Assembly (NCBI GenBank): GCA_025642065.1
Contig: JAODUP010000069.1
Location: 62,501 to 126,500, forward strand
Source: Paralvinella palmiformis
Lineage: Eukaryota; Annelida; Polychaeta; Terebellida; Alvinellidae
DNA length: 64,000 nucleotides
Direction: 5' to 3'
In this document: positions 1-12,420 of the stretch, piece after piece
Layout of the letters: the number at the start of each line of letters is the position of its first letter
Position numbering within the stretch: position 1 is the first letter of the stretch
Program-made: the position numbers and the translations under genes
The notes under the pieces: model-generated
Seen by the model: the letters and a program-made list of their open reading frames with translations, nothing else
The model's database searches: none
What the model was told of the DNA's origin: nothing

Positions 1-3000
1 AGCAACAGGCACCATTGGGTGTAGAAAGGGTAACTGCAGGTTCCCTAGAGCCACAGGTAAACCTGGAAATAAATATATTTGTGTCATTTATATTTCAAAA
101 GAAGCACATGGCGAAAGATGTTTAGTACCTTAGGCACCATAAAATAAATATCTTGTTTCCCATAGTTTATTTTCCTGAAAAAAAATGGTTAGGTAGGTAG
201 GTAGGCTTTTATTTTTTATTTTTTTCCAAAAGTTTGGAAAAATATGCATATTTTGTCAATGTTTTAAAGTGGATTGGTGCCAGTGATTAAGTGTGAATTA
301 CCACAGTTTAAATGCTTTTTGGTCATAAATATACTTTGTAGGATAATTTGATATGTAAAACCGTCACTTCACCTACCCATGGTAACACTGAAGTTATTCA
401 CTCGACATATTCCGTTATTATGTTGTTTTTACTAAATTAACCTATGGCGTGTTTCGACTATTTAGTGTCAGTATTTTTAAATCTGCTGATTCTGTGCCAA
501 AGAATCTGTTTAGTTTTCATGTGCCAAGTGATTTATTTACTTCAGAAGACTCCCGAAGAGTTGGGAAAAAATCCGTTGATTGGCAGCAAGCTGCCTCAAC
601 ACTCGATCTATCGTATTTCTATATGGGTGACCCGTTAACCGCAGTCAGTAAAATACATTGATAAGAGTCATACGACGTATGACAACAAACTCAAAGAAGT
701 GCGTGAAATGACGTAGTTTAGAGAAAGTTATCAGGGGCCTAAGGGGGTATTTCGTGATCCGTGAGTGGGCTATTATTTTTCTGTGAACCGTAAATTGACT
801 TATTTTCTTCGTGATTCGTGAATTGAAACGTGTTTGCTTTCCTCATGAATTGTGAAAAGTGTCTTATTTTCTCTGTGAATTGTGACACGAGTGTTATTAT
901 CATGTACCCTCTGACATGGGAAATTCAAGTAAAAAAAAACGGGGAAAGAAGATGTGTACAAGTGGCATCGTTCGAACTTTTTAAAATTCACACAGTATGG
1001 CGGATGCAAGCATCACAAGCACACACGCACGTGGAGTCATAGTGTCTACCGAAATTTTGGGCTTTGCGTTTTCAAAATGACAAAGTGGTGCGGCATCACT
1101 AGAATAGTAACAGCTTCTATGAATATTGCAAGCATTGCTAAATTTCTCGTGCCTTTAATTTAGAATGTCAACTCAAACGATTTCAAAGTTGTACTTTAAC
1201 CATTGCAAAAAATCGAATGGATTTATTTAATGCATAACCATACACATGTCTATATTATTTTTTACACCGCATACACATAATTTTATACTCTTATTCATGA
1301 CACACTGATACAGACTAACAGAGATTCATCGCCATCTGAACGCCACACAACATCATAGACATACATGTAGGTGTAAACAATTCGTTCAACATGGGACAAC
1401 AAAACACGAAAACAAACCCTTGTCCATGTTGCCAGTGGCATATAAGTGATACAGAGTATTCATTTTATGTTTTCCATCCACCATCAACCCATTCCAGGAT
1501 TTATTGATGGAGTTTTTGCTCGTGATTTGAAGTACACGTATTACGAATGGCACGTTTAACGTGCACGAACATCTAAAAAAGACGCGTGCAACATTACTGC
1601 ATTCCTGCCGTCTGGCGATCAAACCGTGAAATATAAATTTAGTCCTGGAGCAAAATATGGAAAACAACATTCCGAATCGGGTGTCAACAGTGGGTCGGTC
1701 GGCGATGGGAAACAAGATATTTTGTTTATGGTGCCTTATGTGAGTTTATATAGATCGATCTGTTTACAATTTTAATAAATTAAGCTTTGTCGAATCCAAA
1801 TTTAACTTCAGTTCACTAACACAATAGCACCTGGAGATTGTCATATTATCATACCTTCACATTAATGTGCATTTTGTGTTAAAATTTATTTTTTTAAACA
1901 GAATCAAGTTGTCTTTCCTTATCTATATATCTGTCTATCTATCTATCTGTCTGTTTGTCTGTATGCTGACAAAATTCCTCATTTGTTATAATATTTCTTC
2001 CACATTATCAACTACACAAATATATACTATTCTGGTATATACCAGTATATAATATTCTGTAAAGTTATAACACGTTTTTATCACTTTTTTCTACATAACT
2101 CTTAATAACCATAACTATTCATGGATGTTTTGACTGAAATAAAAAATCTTCTAATAAAAAACAACAAGAATATGCAGAATAAACTTCAAACTAAGTTAAT
2201 CTAACAAAATGTTCAACAACGGGCATGTCTTCACGGACATATATGTTCTTGATCAATGGTGTACATCTTTCCCTATAAGGTCTCTAAGGGTTGTTCCGCA
2301 ATTTTATCTTCGCATCACCCTTAGATTTTCGACGGAAGAGAGATCCGGGCTCTGTGAATGCCACTTCATACTAAGTTAGAGCTTGTAAGAGAGGCGTTTG
2401 ACCAAACCACTTAAATATTTTGTTCCTAAATCGAGAATGTCCAGTTATCAATTTACTAATAGGACTTAATTGCTTTAATAAATTATTTTATATGGACCTC
2501 AAACTTCTTGGTGAGTTGTTTATAATACTATGAGCGAGCTAAGCGTTATCCCTGATTTATACAAATATATTCAAATTCGGAATACAGTAGCTAGAGAGGT
2601 CTTAGATTTATTTTAAAGTGACACTTTCACATAGTGCCCTTTCCTGCAAGAAAATACAGCTCAGAAACGATTCACATGTATTTGACTGTAAAAGGCCAAC
2701 AGCACCCGGTTGGATGCAAGTTCCAGTCCACCGCTGATATCATCGAGTCATAACACAAATAAAAATGGGCTATTTTATCATTTTGCTAAAATCAACATAG
2801 AAAAGGCATAAGTTTTCTTTCACGTATCAATAAAGTTGGTCAATAATCACACATGCATGCATGCATGTACACACTGACGCCATCGCAGATCCATATTTTC
2901 GCTATAAAGTATACAATTGTTTTTTCTATTGTAGCCTGATATAAGACTGCGTCGGAGAGGGGCCATACGCAGGCCAATTCGTGACATCACTGATGAAAAC

Positions 3001-3270
3001 AGATTATTGTACACTGGCGATATCCTTCGGTACGGCCCAGGTAACAGAAACGCGGTGTTAATCAGTCCAGTCCAAAACAACGTTGTCAGTCCAGAAGCTG
3101 ACATCTATATGGCCCAAGCGGCCATTGATCGAGTGAGAAACAGAATTATGATGTCAACAGGTGGAGCCTCAACGATAACAGCAACGGGTAATGTACTAGC
3201 AAACCCATATATCAATCCAGTTGGTGACGTCCCAGCTATCACTTCAGGTGATGACGTCATTTACATTTAG
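1..3270 (+). CDS. 3' end of an unrecognised gene (partial, two exons seen)
   Basis: The left edge lies inside an exon that ends at 56 (CAG, then donor GTAAAC). The next exon starts at 2935 after a TATTGTAG acceptor and ends at a TAG stop, 3268-3270. Both joints are phase 0. The frame is open through all 18 codons visible in the first piece and all 111 sense codons of the second, which supports a real splice. The visible tail is about 129 residues. It opens with a basic stretch (PDIRLRRRGAIRRP), then has a mixed middle with DILRYGPGNRN and ends in a Gly/Thr/Pro-rich low-complexity tail. The last residues, DDVIYI, fit the loose hydrophobic-x-hydrophobic pattern of class II PDZ ligands, but such matches occur by chance. 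I recognise no domain. The upstream exons lie outside the window, so function cannot be assigned. The 2.9-kb intron holds a degenerate minisatellite and a coding-like stretch. Confidence 0.6.
749..895. repeat. Degenerate short tandem array, roughly 30-bp units
   Basis: About five imperfect units follow one another, each carrying a motif like TCGTGATCCGTGA, TGTGAACCGTAAA, TCGTGATTCGTGAA, TCATGAATTGTGAA or TGTGAATTGTGACA, separated by pyrimidine-rich TTATTTTCT spacers. Units have diverged enough that the period is only approximate. It lies in the intron of the left-edge gene. No coding function is claimed. Confidence 0.5.
1386..1770. other. Coding-like stretch, strand and identity unresolved
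   Basis: Three + strand readings are partly open and have protein-like composition, each shifting frame into the next. One starts at ATG 1391 and contains CPCCQWHISDTEYSFYVFHP before a stop at 1505-1507. A second contains GFIDGVFARDLKYTYYEWHV. A third contains CNITAFLPSGDQTVKYKF and continues to about 1770. The opposite strand carries one uninterrupted 109-codon frame (1386-1715) with no recognisable family. The + strand pattern would suit an old frameshifted gene or transposon fragment; the - strand frame could be chance. It sits in the intron of the left-edge gene. No function is assigned. Confidence 0.2.
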
Positions 3271-3950
3271 AGAAGTATTGTTGATAGATTCTGAATGAGA
3301 GGCTGTAACGGTGGAGCGTGTGGAATCTTTAACTAACTGTTGGGGACCTTTGATCTTCTCGAGGAAGACGACTATATGACCGGAACTCCTTTTACCGGAT
3401 GATGGAATAACATTAAATGACAGTTCATTCAGGATTTGAGCATTTATTTTAGTAAAACTTCAATCGATGGATAGTTGGAAAATTTGGTAAATTGAATTTC
3501 GCCACTTTTACTGCACCTGTTAGGATTAGGCGACGTTTTAAAATTATTATTGTTGTTTGTTGGAGTCATTTTAACGGGAATGGAAACCTGTCATATCTAA
3601 CATCAGCATCAATGTTAGATGATGGATTGAACGTATCGAAATCCATCATCTCCAACAGAAAGGTCAAATAACACATCCTGATATGTGTTCTTCTGTGACA
3701 GCTGTTTCTATGATAAATATTCAGATAACACGAACATGTTACTGTGTGTTGGAGGAGGGGGGGGGGGTGTAGATGGTTGGCGGTTATAATCATATACACT
3801 AATATAATATTGTATTTATTCTAAACTGACGGAAATGTATATAATAATTATAACTTCTGCAATATCCTCGTGTCTTACAAACCGTTATTTAGTGTTCTGT
3901 ACAACGGACCTCATTGTTTAGATTATATATTCCGGTCATTTCTGCTGCAT
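3271..3950. other. Probable 3' UTR and spacer
   Basis: This follows the TAG stop of the left-edge gene. I see no open frame worth calling. It contains a G run (GGAGGAGGGGGGGGGG near 3752-3767) and AT-rich sequence leading into the minisatellite. Confidence 0.4.
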
Positions 3951-3960
3951 CATGGCTATG

Positions 3961-5370
3961 TATTATCACCAAAAATACCAACGATCTATGTTGTATTATC
4001 ACCAAAAATACCAACAATCCATGTTGTATTACCACCAACAATACCAACAATCCATGTTGTATTATCACCAACAATACCAACAATCCATGTTGTATTATCA
4101 CCAAAATACCAACAATCCATGTTGTATTACCACCAACAATACCAACAATCCATGTTGTATATCACCAAAAATACCAACAATCCATGTTGTATTACCACCA
4201 ACAATACCAACAATCCATGTTGTATATCACCAAAATACCAACAATCCATGTTGTATTACCACCAACAATACCAACAATCCATGTTGTATTATCACCAAAA
4301 ATACCAACAATCCATGTTGTATTACCACCAACAATACCAACAATCCATGTTGTATATCACCAAAAATACCAACAATCCATGTTGTATTATCACCAACAAT
4401 ACCAACAATCCATGTTGTATATCACCAAAAATACCAACAATCCATGTTGTATTATCACCAACAATACCAACAATCCATGTTGTATATCACCAAAAATACC
4501 AACAATCCATGTTGTATTACCACCAACAATACCAACAATCCATGTTGTATATCACAAAAAATACCAACAATCCATGTTGTATTACCACCAACAATACCAA
4601 CAATCTATGTTGTATTATCACCAACAATACCAACAATCCATGTTGTATTATCACCAATAATACCAACAATCCATGTTGTATTATCACCAATAATACCAAC
4701 AATCCATGTTGTATTATCACCAATAATACCAACAATCCATGTTGTATTATCACCAATAATACCAACAATCCATGTTGTATTATCACCAACAATACCAACA
4801 ATCCATGTTGTATTATCACCAACAATACCAACAATCCATGTTGTATTATCACCAACAATACCAACAATCCATGTTGTATTATCACCAATAATACCAACAA
4901 TCCATGTTGTATTATCACCAACAATACCAACAATCCATGTTGTATTATCACCAATAATACCAACAATCCATGTTGTATTATCACCAATAATACCAACAAT
5001 CCATGTTGTATTATCACCAATAATACCAACAATCCATGTTGTATATCACCAAAAATACCAACAATCCATGTTGTATTATCACCAACAATACCAACAATCC
5101 ATGTTGTATTATCACCAATAATACCAACAATCCATGTTGTATTATCACCAATAATACCAACAATCCATGTTGTATTATCACCAACAATACCAACAATCCA
5201 TGTTGTATTATCACCAACAATACCAACAATCCATGTTGTATTATCACCAACAATACCAACAATCCATGTTGTATTATCACCAATAATACCAACAATCCAT
5301 GTTGTATTATCACCAACAATACCAACAATCCATGTTGTATTATCACCAATAATACCAACAATCCATGTTG
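3961..5370. repeat. Minisatellite, about 43 copies of a 33-bp unit
   Basis: The consensus unit is ATTATCACCAAC followed by AATACCAACAATCCATGTTGT. Variants change ATTATCACC to ATTACCACC, CCAACAAT to CCAATAAT or CCAAAAAT, or drop one or two bases (GTATATCACCAAAAAT, about 32 bp). Between about 4115 and 4600 long and short variants alternate, giving a higher-order repeat of about 65 bp. Downstream of 4620 almost all units are 33 bp. Each unit carries CAACA-ATCCA-TGTTG, a 5-bp inverted repeat with a 5-nt loop. Because 33 is divisible by three and the unit lacks stops in several frames, long open frames appear on both strands (up to 501 codons). They change frame where short units occur, so I treat them as by-products and not genes. 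Confidence 0.95.
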
Positions 5371-5786
5371 GCTGACAGCTAGAAACAGAAAAAAACATTT
5401 ACAAAAGCCAATTTAGTAAAGTCAAATAATAATTATACTCTAAAAACTGGTAGTTTAGTTTTTTATTCACATTCACACATACATTATGAAAAATGTAGTT
5501 GTTCTTACATACGTAACATCAACGTTTCTGTAAAATAAATGTTATCGCACCATAAACTGTTGTATTTCTGTATGGAACAAGATATAATATTAACGTGTAC
5601 GTACGAAAAATAATTTCTTTCTTTAATATGTTGCTCATCTAAAATATGATAGACATCAAACATAATCCACCTGATGCTGTCAAGAAACACAATTAAACAT
5701 TGTTAATAGATGTTGTTATAGATATCGTAATTGCAGTTTAAAGCCGATTCACCTGAATTGTTTATCGAATCATTTAATCAAGTTTC

Positions 5787-5905
5787 TTGTCCCCATATCC
5801 TCATTTATGGACAACTATTTGCCGGCCTACATTGTTATATGGTATGGAATATCTGGAACTGTCCAAAACCTTATTATCGAGAATAGAAACTATTCAGGGA
5901 AACCA
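5787..5905 (+). mobile_element. LINE reverse transcriptase C-terminal fragment
   Basis: The + strand reads CRPTLLYGMEYLELSKTLL, then SRIETIQGNH, a pattern typical of the region just after the reverse transcriptase domain of many animal non-LTR retrotransposons. It is cut off by a (TAA)n run at 5914-5960. The matching C-terminal part seems to continue at 6110-6544, so the two are probably pieces of one old element. Confidence 0.6.
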
Positions 5906-5913
5906 TCTTAAAC

Positions 5914-5960
<47 letters not shown>
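5914..5960. repeat. (TAA)n microsatellite
   Basis: About 16 TAA/ATA copies, lying between two LINE-like fragments. Confidence 0.95.
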
Positions 5961-5961
<1 letters not shown>

Positions 5962-6074
5962 GCGGAAATGGCAGTTTTTAACGTGGCTGACAACCTCAAA
6001 TGAAGGAGACGCATGTGGTCTATAATTTATAGCTTCCCCACGAACACTAATTCTAAATAAATTTAGAAGTTAGA

Positions 6075-6740
6075 ATAGATGGCATGTTCGGTGGAGAAAA
6101 CCTTGCCAGTTGCCTGGCTGGGGGAAATACTCCTCCTACAATACTGTCACGGTCGAGGCGCGAACCTGCGACCTCCGGCACAGAATAGAACAGTGTAAAA
6201 CTGCCCATACAAGCTATTTACTCGACTCACTAAATTTACCACACATACAGTTTATTTTATCCAACAAGTGTGCTACGTTTCATCATTCTATTTTTAATGG
6301 CGATAATCCAGCAGCAATACTGAACAATCATTTACTCGAACACTATATCACATCGGGTGAACTCATTCAAGGTACTCTAATTCATAAACTTGTTACCTTT
6401 GGCTTCTCACCTGGCTCAATAGCTTTTAACAGTTCAAATACTCAAACCACTCCTAATGGCTTCATTGATAGCTTCCATAACCTCGTTTTCGACAGAATTT
6501 TATTAAACCATATTCAAAAGAGCATTACTTTGTACATCTTTTAACAAAATCATTTTAATTGCGCTATACTTACTGTATTATATTACCATATTGTGTATGA
6601 TGTTACCTGTAAACATCTGCACCTTACTGTAAATGCACCATTTTATGCATTCAACTATAATTGAATCATTTAATATCTACAAGTATCTACCAATGCACTG
6701 TTCTCCTCGGAAATGGGCGTTATGAATAATAAATAAATAA
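6075..6740 (+). mobile_element. Decayed LINE 3' part with adjoining tRNA-like remnant
   Basis: An open + frame from 6110 to 6544 (144 codons) has the composition of a LINE C-terminal region and is followed by a 3' tail with CCTCGGAAATGGGCGTTATG and AATAAATAAATAA near 6710-6740, typical of LINE 3' ends. Near 6140-6185 the reverse strand reads GGTCGCAGGTTCGCGCCTCG, resembling a pol III B box, so a SINE remnant may overlap. Family assignment is by general resemblance only. Confidence 0.45.
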
Positions 6741-7249
6741 GCATTGACAATCATTAATTGACACTTTAATAATTTAATTAAAATAATGATATATTGCCGA
6801 TAAATGCTTAAACCAGCTAGAGCAGCTGAAGGATAATACAAGATACCATTACCTTTCGCGTATACTGTTTATTCAACAACATACTGATATAGCGTAATTT
6901 ACTTGTTTTCGACCTTTCTCATATTATGACTGAATCCACTGAATATTCTTTACGGCGTCGTATTATTCTCATTAGATGGTGGATGTCACGTGTTGTTTGA
7001 ATTGGTCAATTGTGTCTCTGACACTTGTTCACTCGATACAGAAGCTAAAGTAATCAATCAATCAATCAATCAATTTCTCTATTTCAGACATCAATATTTG
7101 AGTCCATATTTAATAAATATATTGACAATTGAGAGCATAGAATATTTTTAAAAAATTAATAAAAAGGTGTAAAATGCTGTAAAATTACAGATGCATTACC
7201 AAATTTCTCTGACTATACAATTATTTGTGCCAAAGGCATTTCAGCTTTG

Positions 7250-9277
7250 AGCTGTTGTACATGTAAGAACTAACAAGACGCATTAAAATACTGTTACGTG
7301 AGGACTTAAGTCTACGTTCGAGGCTAAACACATATGTCTTCTGTACATAGCACTAAAATTTAAAACACCACTAACAGCAAACAACCCACTTGCGCTGCAT
7401 CTCCTATTAAAACCCATTATAATTCCAAACGCATTATTATACGCAACAGTCATGGAACGGCCGGCAGCTCCCTTATACTGAGCCCAAAGGGTACATCAAT
7501 ATATATTGCTACAATAGGCAGGAAACAATTTGTGTTTTACAAACGCAGAGCAAAAATAAAATTTACGTATTAACACATTACTACGTCCGTACAACCTTCT
7601 TTCTTTAGATTTCATATTCAATTCATCGTTCAATTTATTATCAATGATGTGTCCTAAATATTTAAAATTACTAACTAAATATTTGCACGTTTACCACATT
7701 TGAGAGTATCAAAAACATAAGCTTCGATTTACCCCTATTAAATAAAATATCACTAACTTTACCAAATGTTAAGCACAATTAATTAAGCAATATTTGAAGA
7801 CCATTGGCAGACGGCGCAAACACCACCAAGTCATCTGCATACATAAGATGATTTATCACAATGCCAGCAAAGCAACAGCCAATTGGGACAGAATTCAATC
7901 TAGCACTTAGTTCATTCATATAAAAGTTACAAAATAAATGGGAAAGCAATCCTCCCTGTCTAACACCATAAGAAACAGTAAAATCAACGGACAAAGCATT
8001 GTCCCATCTAACATGGTAAAATTGATTACAATACCAAAACGCAATTAACCTCAGCAAATACATTGGTACACCAGCAGATAATAATTTACGTAATAAAACA
8101 GTATGATTCACAGGGTCATAGGCTTGGAAGGCATCTAGAAATGTAACATACTTAACAGAGCCATGGTTTATATAATACCTAATTATTTCCTTACGGGTGA
8201 ACACACACATGTCAGTGCCATGTTTACGCTTGAATCCAAACTGATTGGCACATGTTATCAGGTTAGGTTCAATTCTATTAAGTATTAATAGTTCAATAAT
8301 TTTACCAAAAAATGTTAGACAGACATATCGGACGATAATTATTTTTGTCACCGATACATTTATTTTTATCTTTTATGATAGGAACAATAACTGACACTAA
8401 CAATGACTAGGCAAGAAACCATGCATAAATACAGATGACACAAACAAAGCTACTAGTATTGACAGTTTATATCCTGCAAACTTTAAGTGCTCAGAAGAAA
8501 TTCTGTCCAGACCAGGAGATTTACCACACGATAGATTGTTAATAACATCCTGTACCTCACTAGCTGAGATAATCATATCATTTGTAAATACTGTTTCTGA
8601 AGACTTAAATTCATCACATAGCATAGTACAGTTGCTGTTGTTGTTGAGTTAAAAATAGACATGTAGTGATTGTTCCACATATTAGTGATTTGGTCACCCT
8701 GGGCATCCCTAACTAAATTAGGCAACTTAACCTTATTATTACTAATGTTACGAATATCCTTCCAAAACTCTTTGTCAGATTTAGTACATAGCTTGTCAGC
8801 CAATCTGTCTGAAATAATTCGATTACTATTGCTTTTACATTTTCGCAATGCATATTTAAATTTAGGTTTGGAAGACCTCATGAGATCATACACATAACCC
8901 CGTGTAGGTTTACCCTCCAGTTGCCATAAGAGGTACGCATCTCTGGCTGCATTGTGGAGACTGTCCACATGGTCGGACCACCCAGGTACATTATACTGTG
9001 ATTGTGTGTTATTACCTTTAGCATTAGATACAAGATGTGAACCACATTCTGTCAAAATACGTATAATGGTACAATAGAAATCATTGACATCATTTGCATG
9101 AGATTCATTGACACAATTGGGATCAACACATTTAATACCATCAGGTATGGAAATATTATCAAATGCTTCACCCATTGAATATCTGTATTTGTTTACATCC
9201 TTTGCATGCAGCTTATCCCAATTGATTTGGTGTTTAATTTCATTATTATTACGTAATAGGAAGAATATTAGCGTCAA
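7250..9277 (-). pseudogene. LINE reverse transcriptase and flanking regions, broken
   Basis: A linker frame (8573-9277, 234 codons) contains KSDKEFWKDIRNISNNKV. It is followed by a fragment with SCGKSPGLDRISSEHLKF (8397-8624) and by the catalytic region 7779-8351. That region holds CANQFGFKRKHGT, FLDAFQAYDPVNH (first catalytic aspartate), GVRQGGLLSHLFCNFYMNEL and YADDLVVFAPSA (catalytic Asp pair, complement near 7830-7841). A C-terminal stretch with FKYLGHIIDN and CTLWAQYKGAAGR follows to about 7250. Stops and frameshifts divide the parts. The catalytic residues themselves are still readable. Confidence 0.8.
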
Positions 9278-9284
9278 TGGTAAT

Positions 9285-10000
9285 AGTTACTGGATGATGA
9301 TCGGAACAAGTACAATCATAAACAACCTTGATGTCTGATACACATTCCATAACATTCTCTGTACATAACATGTGGTCAAGCCACTATGTAGTCCCCCCAA
9401 GCTGCACTTACATAAGTGTAGGTACTAGGAGGAAGAGAGACTTCATCAGCAATATAAAGACTGCGGTCATGACAGTATTTATGTAAAATGTCACCAAACA
9501 CTAAGGTTTTAGAAATATCACTATTAAAGTCAGTCACCACTGAAATGCAAGTAGATGTGGTTTCCTGCATGAATACACTCAATTTTCTCAAACAGTCATG
9601 ATATTTATCGAAATTTACATCCGATTAATATGGCATATACACATTAATTAAGAAAAATACCTTGCTACAATTGGTTATTTTTATACAAACTGGCCAATCA
9701 TGTTCGGTTTCAATAACTGATATAGACGAATCCAAAGACCTCCTCCACAGAAAGCCGACCACGCCATAAGGACGACCAGAAAGGATGCCCTTGGTACTGT
9801 CGACTGGGGAAACCCCATAACCATTAAAAATCATCATGAACATTATTCAATAGATAGCACTCCTGTTTCAATAACATGAGTTCCTGCACACAAAGAATAT
9901 CACAAGTTGATAATACATTATTCAAGAATTGCACAAAGCTTTTAAAGCCATTACAGTTTATGGATAAAATTCTACAACCCATATTAGGAGCGCTTATTAA
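9285..10000 (-). pseudogene. LINE APE-type endonuclease domain, broken
   Basis: On the - strand, MGCRILSINCNGFKS (start of the domain), then DILCVQELML (metal-binding Glu region), then FFLINVYMPY, VVTDFNS and finally CSDHHPVTI at about 9285-9310. These occur in the order of an apurinic endonuclease-like domain, which nicks target DNA to prime reverse transcription. The expected catalytic region GDFN reads TDFNS here, and the frame is interrupted several times, so the domain is probably dead. Confidence 0.7.
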
Positions 10001-10814
10001 AATACTTTCGCACAAGAATGCCTGCAGGCCAATTTTCAACATTATATAAGTCAGATGGAATAGCACACGTGGCCTCAACCTTAAAAGATGCATAACTGTC
10101 ATATGTTGTCTTCAGCTTCTCACACACTATTATCAAATTCAATTCCGATTTGGCATATTTAACTATGTCATCCGTTGCGGTGTCAGGGGCAAGTCTTGTC
10201 AAGAAAACGAATGCTCGTTGTCCCGTTGAGGTATGCAGATTAGATGAATTCTTCGATGCCCAATAACAGTTTTTGACTTTCTGCGAACAACTCTAAAAAC
10301 CATCAGCATCTACTGTGAGCTGTTTATTGATATTCCAAGCTTTGGTCACCTGACCAGCGGCCGAGACCTGGGTTGAAGGAGCAGCAGCTGTACCACTGTT
10401 AACCGGCGAGTGGTTCTGTTAGGAAGTCCTGGGATACGAAGATGGCGATGTATTCCCAGAGTGGCTATTATCCCTAAACTTCGGCCTCGTGGATTCCCTG
10501 TTCCTGGGTGGAAGAGCCACGTAAGCAGGCTGACTCTGTTTGCTCTGATCAGCATTACAACGTACAGACTGTACAGCATGTACCGGGCTAGGCCAAGCAT
10601 TCTTATGGGTTGGTTGTTCCGTCACATGCGACATCTCTGTTCGAATTTGAATGATCTCCTTGCGCATGTCACTAAATTCTTTCACAATAGAGGGGAGATC
10701 CACACTATTCACATAGAAAGGTATATAAATGATCCTGCAATTGATCACCGTATCATTCAAAATGTTCGAAAAGAGCCTCGTTATCGCATATATGGCGACT
10801 TGTGAAATTAGCAT
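10000..10814 (-). pseudogene. LINE ORF1-like protein, broken
   Basis: Two - strand frames, 10419-10814 and 9984-10202, together look like a LINE ORF1 product. The first contains a charged, coiled-coil-prone stretch (EFSDMRKEIIQIRTEMSHV) followed by a polar, Pro/Arg/Ser-rich tail. The second contains TRLAPDTATDDIVKYAKSEL and WPAGILVRKYF, a pattern I associate with a C-terminal domain in LINE ORF1 proteins of invertebrates. The two frames are not continuous. It precedes the endonuclease, as expected for ORF1. Confidence 0.55.
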
Positions 10815-11834
10815 GGATTCGTTTTCTTCCAGGTCTGATATAGTGTTACGTATGAACCATGAATCGAGTTAAAACGTAATTATTCTTGGTTTGAGGTGTG
10901 TTTTTCTCCTTCAAAATATGATAAAATAATAGATAAAATATCCCTGATATAACTACAGAGATTATTTGTATCTTCGACCTGTACATAAATAGATATAGCC
11001 TACCGTAAGGATCCCAAATAACATTATCCCCCTTTTCAGCATCAACATATAAATTAGGGCTAAATAATAATGTTAAGTTGTTATAAAGACTTCAATGAAA
11101 TTACATATTAGTGTTTAGTATACACGTCGATGTGCCGATTATATATGTTCACGATTGGAATAGGCAAACTACATGTACACTATTTAGGCATTGGTCCAGA
11201 CATAGCGGTTAGAGCCTCGAAGGTTTATAATAAATCGTCCATCTTGACACGAATTCAAGCAGATCGAAAATGGTAGAACCAGGTTGAAATACGCAGACCT
11301 AGATGTAATGTTAATTCCCATCTTCTAAGCTAGCATAATATATCCTAAAACAAACAGATGAGATTGATATCGAGCTGAATGTGTTGGTGTGGTGGCAATT
11401 TTCCAAATAATGAATTTCTTATCGGACTTAGACGCTTATTGGATCAGAAACTGCCGAAATACTCTACCTGTTGATAAACTTAAAATAATGAAATCTTGCC
11501 AATGATTATACTGAAGTCATTCTTCCTGGTAAATAATAAAAGTAATAAACAAACACACACATAGACTGTATTGGCTCAGTCACAATGAAGCAACAATGCG
11601 ATGTCTTTACATCTTTCATTCCCTTCATTAGTCCTGAAAATTAACTAAAATAAATGACAGTTTAAGTAATTTATGGAGAACGAGCAGATTGAAAGAAAAC
11701 CTTATAATGTGAAAATACAAGCAATTATTCAAACACAAAGGCTGTCGGGGCCAAGCTTCGAACGCAGGTCCACCGTGCGAGATGCCAGATAAACCACATT
11801 ACACCTCAGAAACCAACACACCAAACAAACCTAC

Positions 11835-12420
11835 CTAAAATACTAATAATAGTAATAATAATAATAGTAATAATAATAATAATTATAATAAAAATAAAGA
11901 AAACACTTCTATAGCGCAAATATCCTCGAAAAGAATCGAGCTCAGTGGCGCACCTAGTACAGGGGTTGGGCAAACTCATAGTCCGGGTACGATGCAAAGT
12001 TCATCAACAATGATCAGATGGCAAGGAAACTTGGGAAGGATAAGCGAGTCTTAAAGGTGAGTTTTCAAATGGTGACTATGCTATTTGATGACTTAACATG
12101 TTCAGAGAATGAATTCCAAAGAGTAGGCACAGCAACTGAAAAAGCACGAGTCCCAGCATGAGTTTTAACCCTGGGAACAGACAACAAGTGAAAACCAGAT
12201 GAACGGAGTTCTCTGGACCTGGGTGCTAAAGAAAGCATGGAAAATAGATAAGAAGGTTCTCCAGAAGAAAGAGTTTGATAGACAATAGTGCAGAATTTGA
12301 AAATGATGCGAGACTGAACAGGGAGCCAGTGGGGAGATTTCAGAAGTGGGACAGAATGGGAATAGAAGCATATTCTAATAAGCAGAGCACGTGGAATAAA
12401 TGTCACGTGATGATATCTTA
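11835..12420 (-). mobile_element. 5'-truncated LINE, C-terminal region plus 3' tail
   Basis: On the - strand the frame 12065-12406 contains HWLPVQSRIIFKFCTIVYQ, then PSYLFSML, RELRSSGFHLLSVPR and AFSVAVPTLWNSF, the common C-terminal signature of Jockey/CR1/L2-like LINEs. The 3' UTR holds TAGGTGCGCCACTGAGCTCG and ends in (ATT)n at about 11845-11885. A second copy of this 3' UTR lies at 32885-33010. Confidence 0.8.

Larger units (their letters stand above)
7054..10830 (-). mobile_element. Near full-length degenerate non-LTR retrotransposon (Jockey/CR1-like)
   Basis: Read on the - strand, the element has a first region (about 10814 to 10000) with an ORF1-like protein, then an APE-type endonuclease, a linker, a reverse transcriptase and a C-terminal region, ending in (TTGA)n (plus strand AATCAATCAATC at 7054-7074). 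Frames are broken by several stops and shifts, so it looks inactive. Short tetranucleotide tails and no poly(A) are common in CR1/L2/Jockey-related LINEs. Target-site duplications were not found by eye. The clade is inferred from motif style, not from a tree. Confidence 0.85.

Noticed and set aside
3870..5416. Very long open frames (501, 389, 293 and 248 codons) on both strands
   Set aside because: They run entirely through the 33-bp minisatellite and swap frame wherever a unit is one or two bases short; the peptides are simple translated repeats.
10410..10805. A 131-codon + frame
   Set aside because: It lies antisense to the LINE ORF1-like frame of the same length, which has the recognisable coiled-coil and LINE context.
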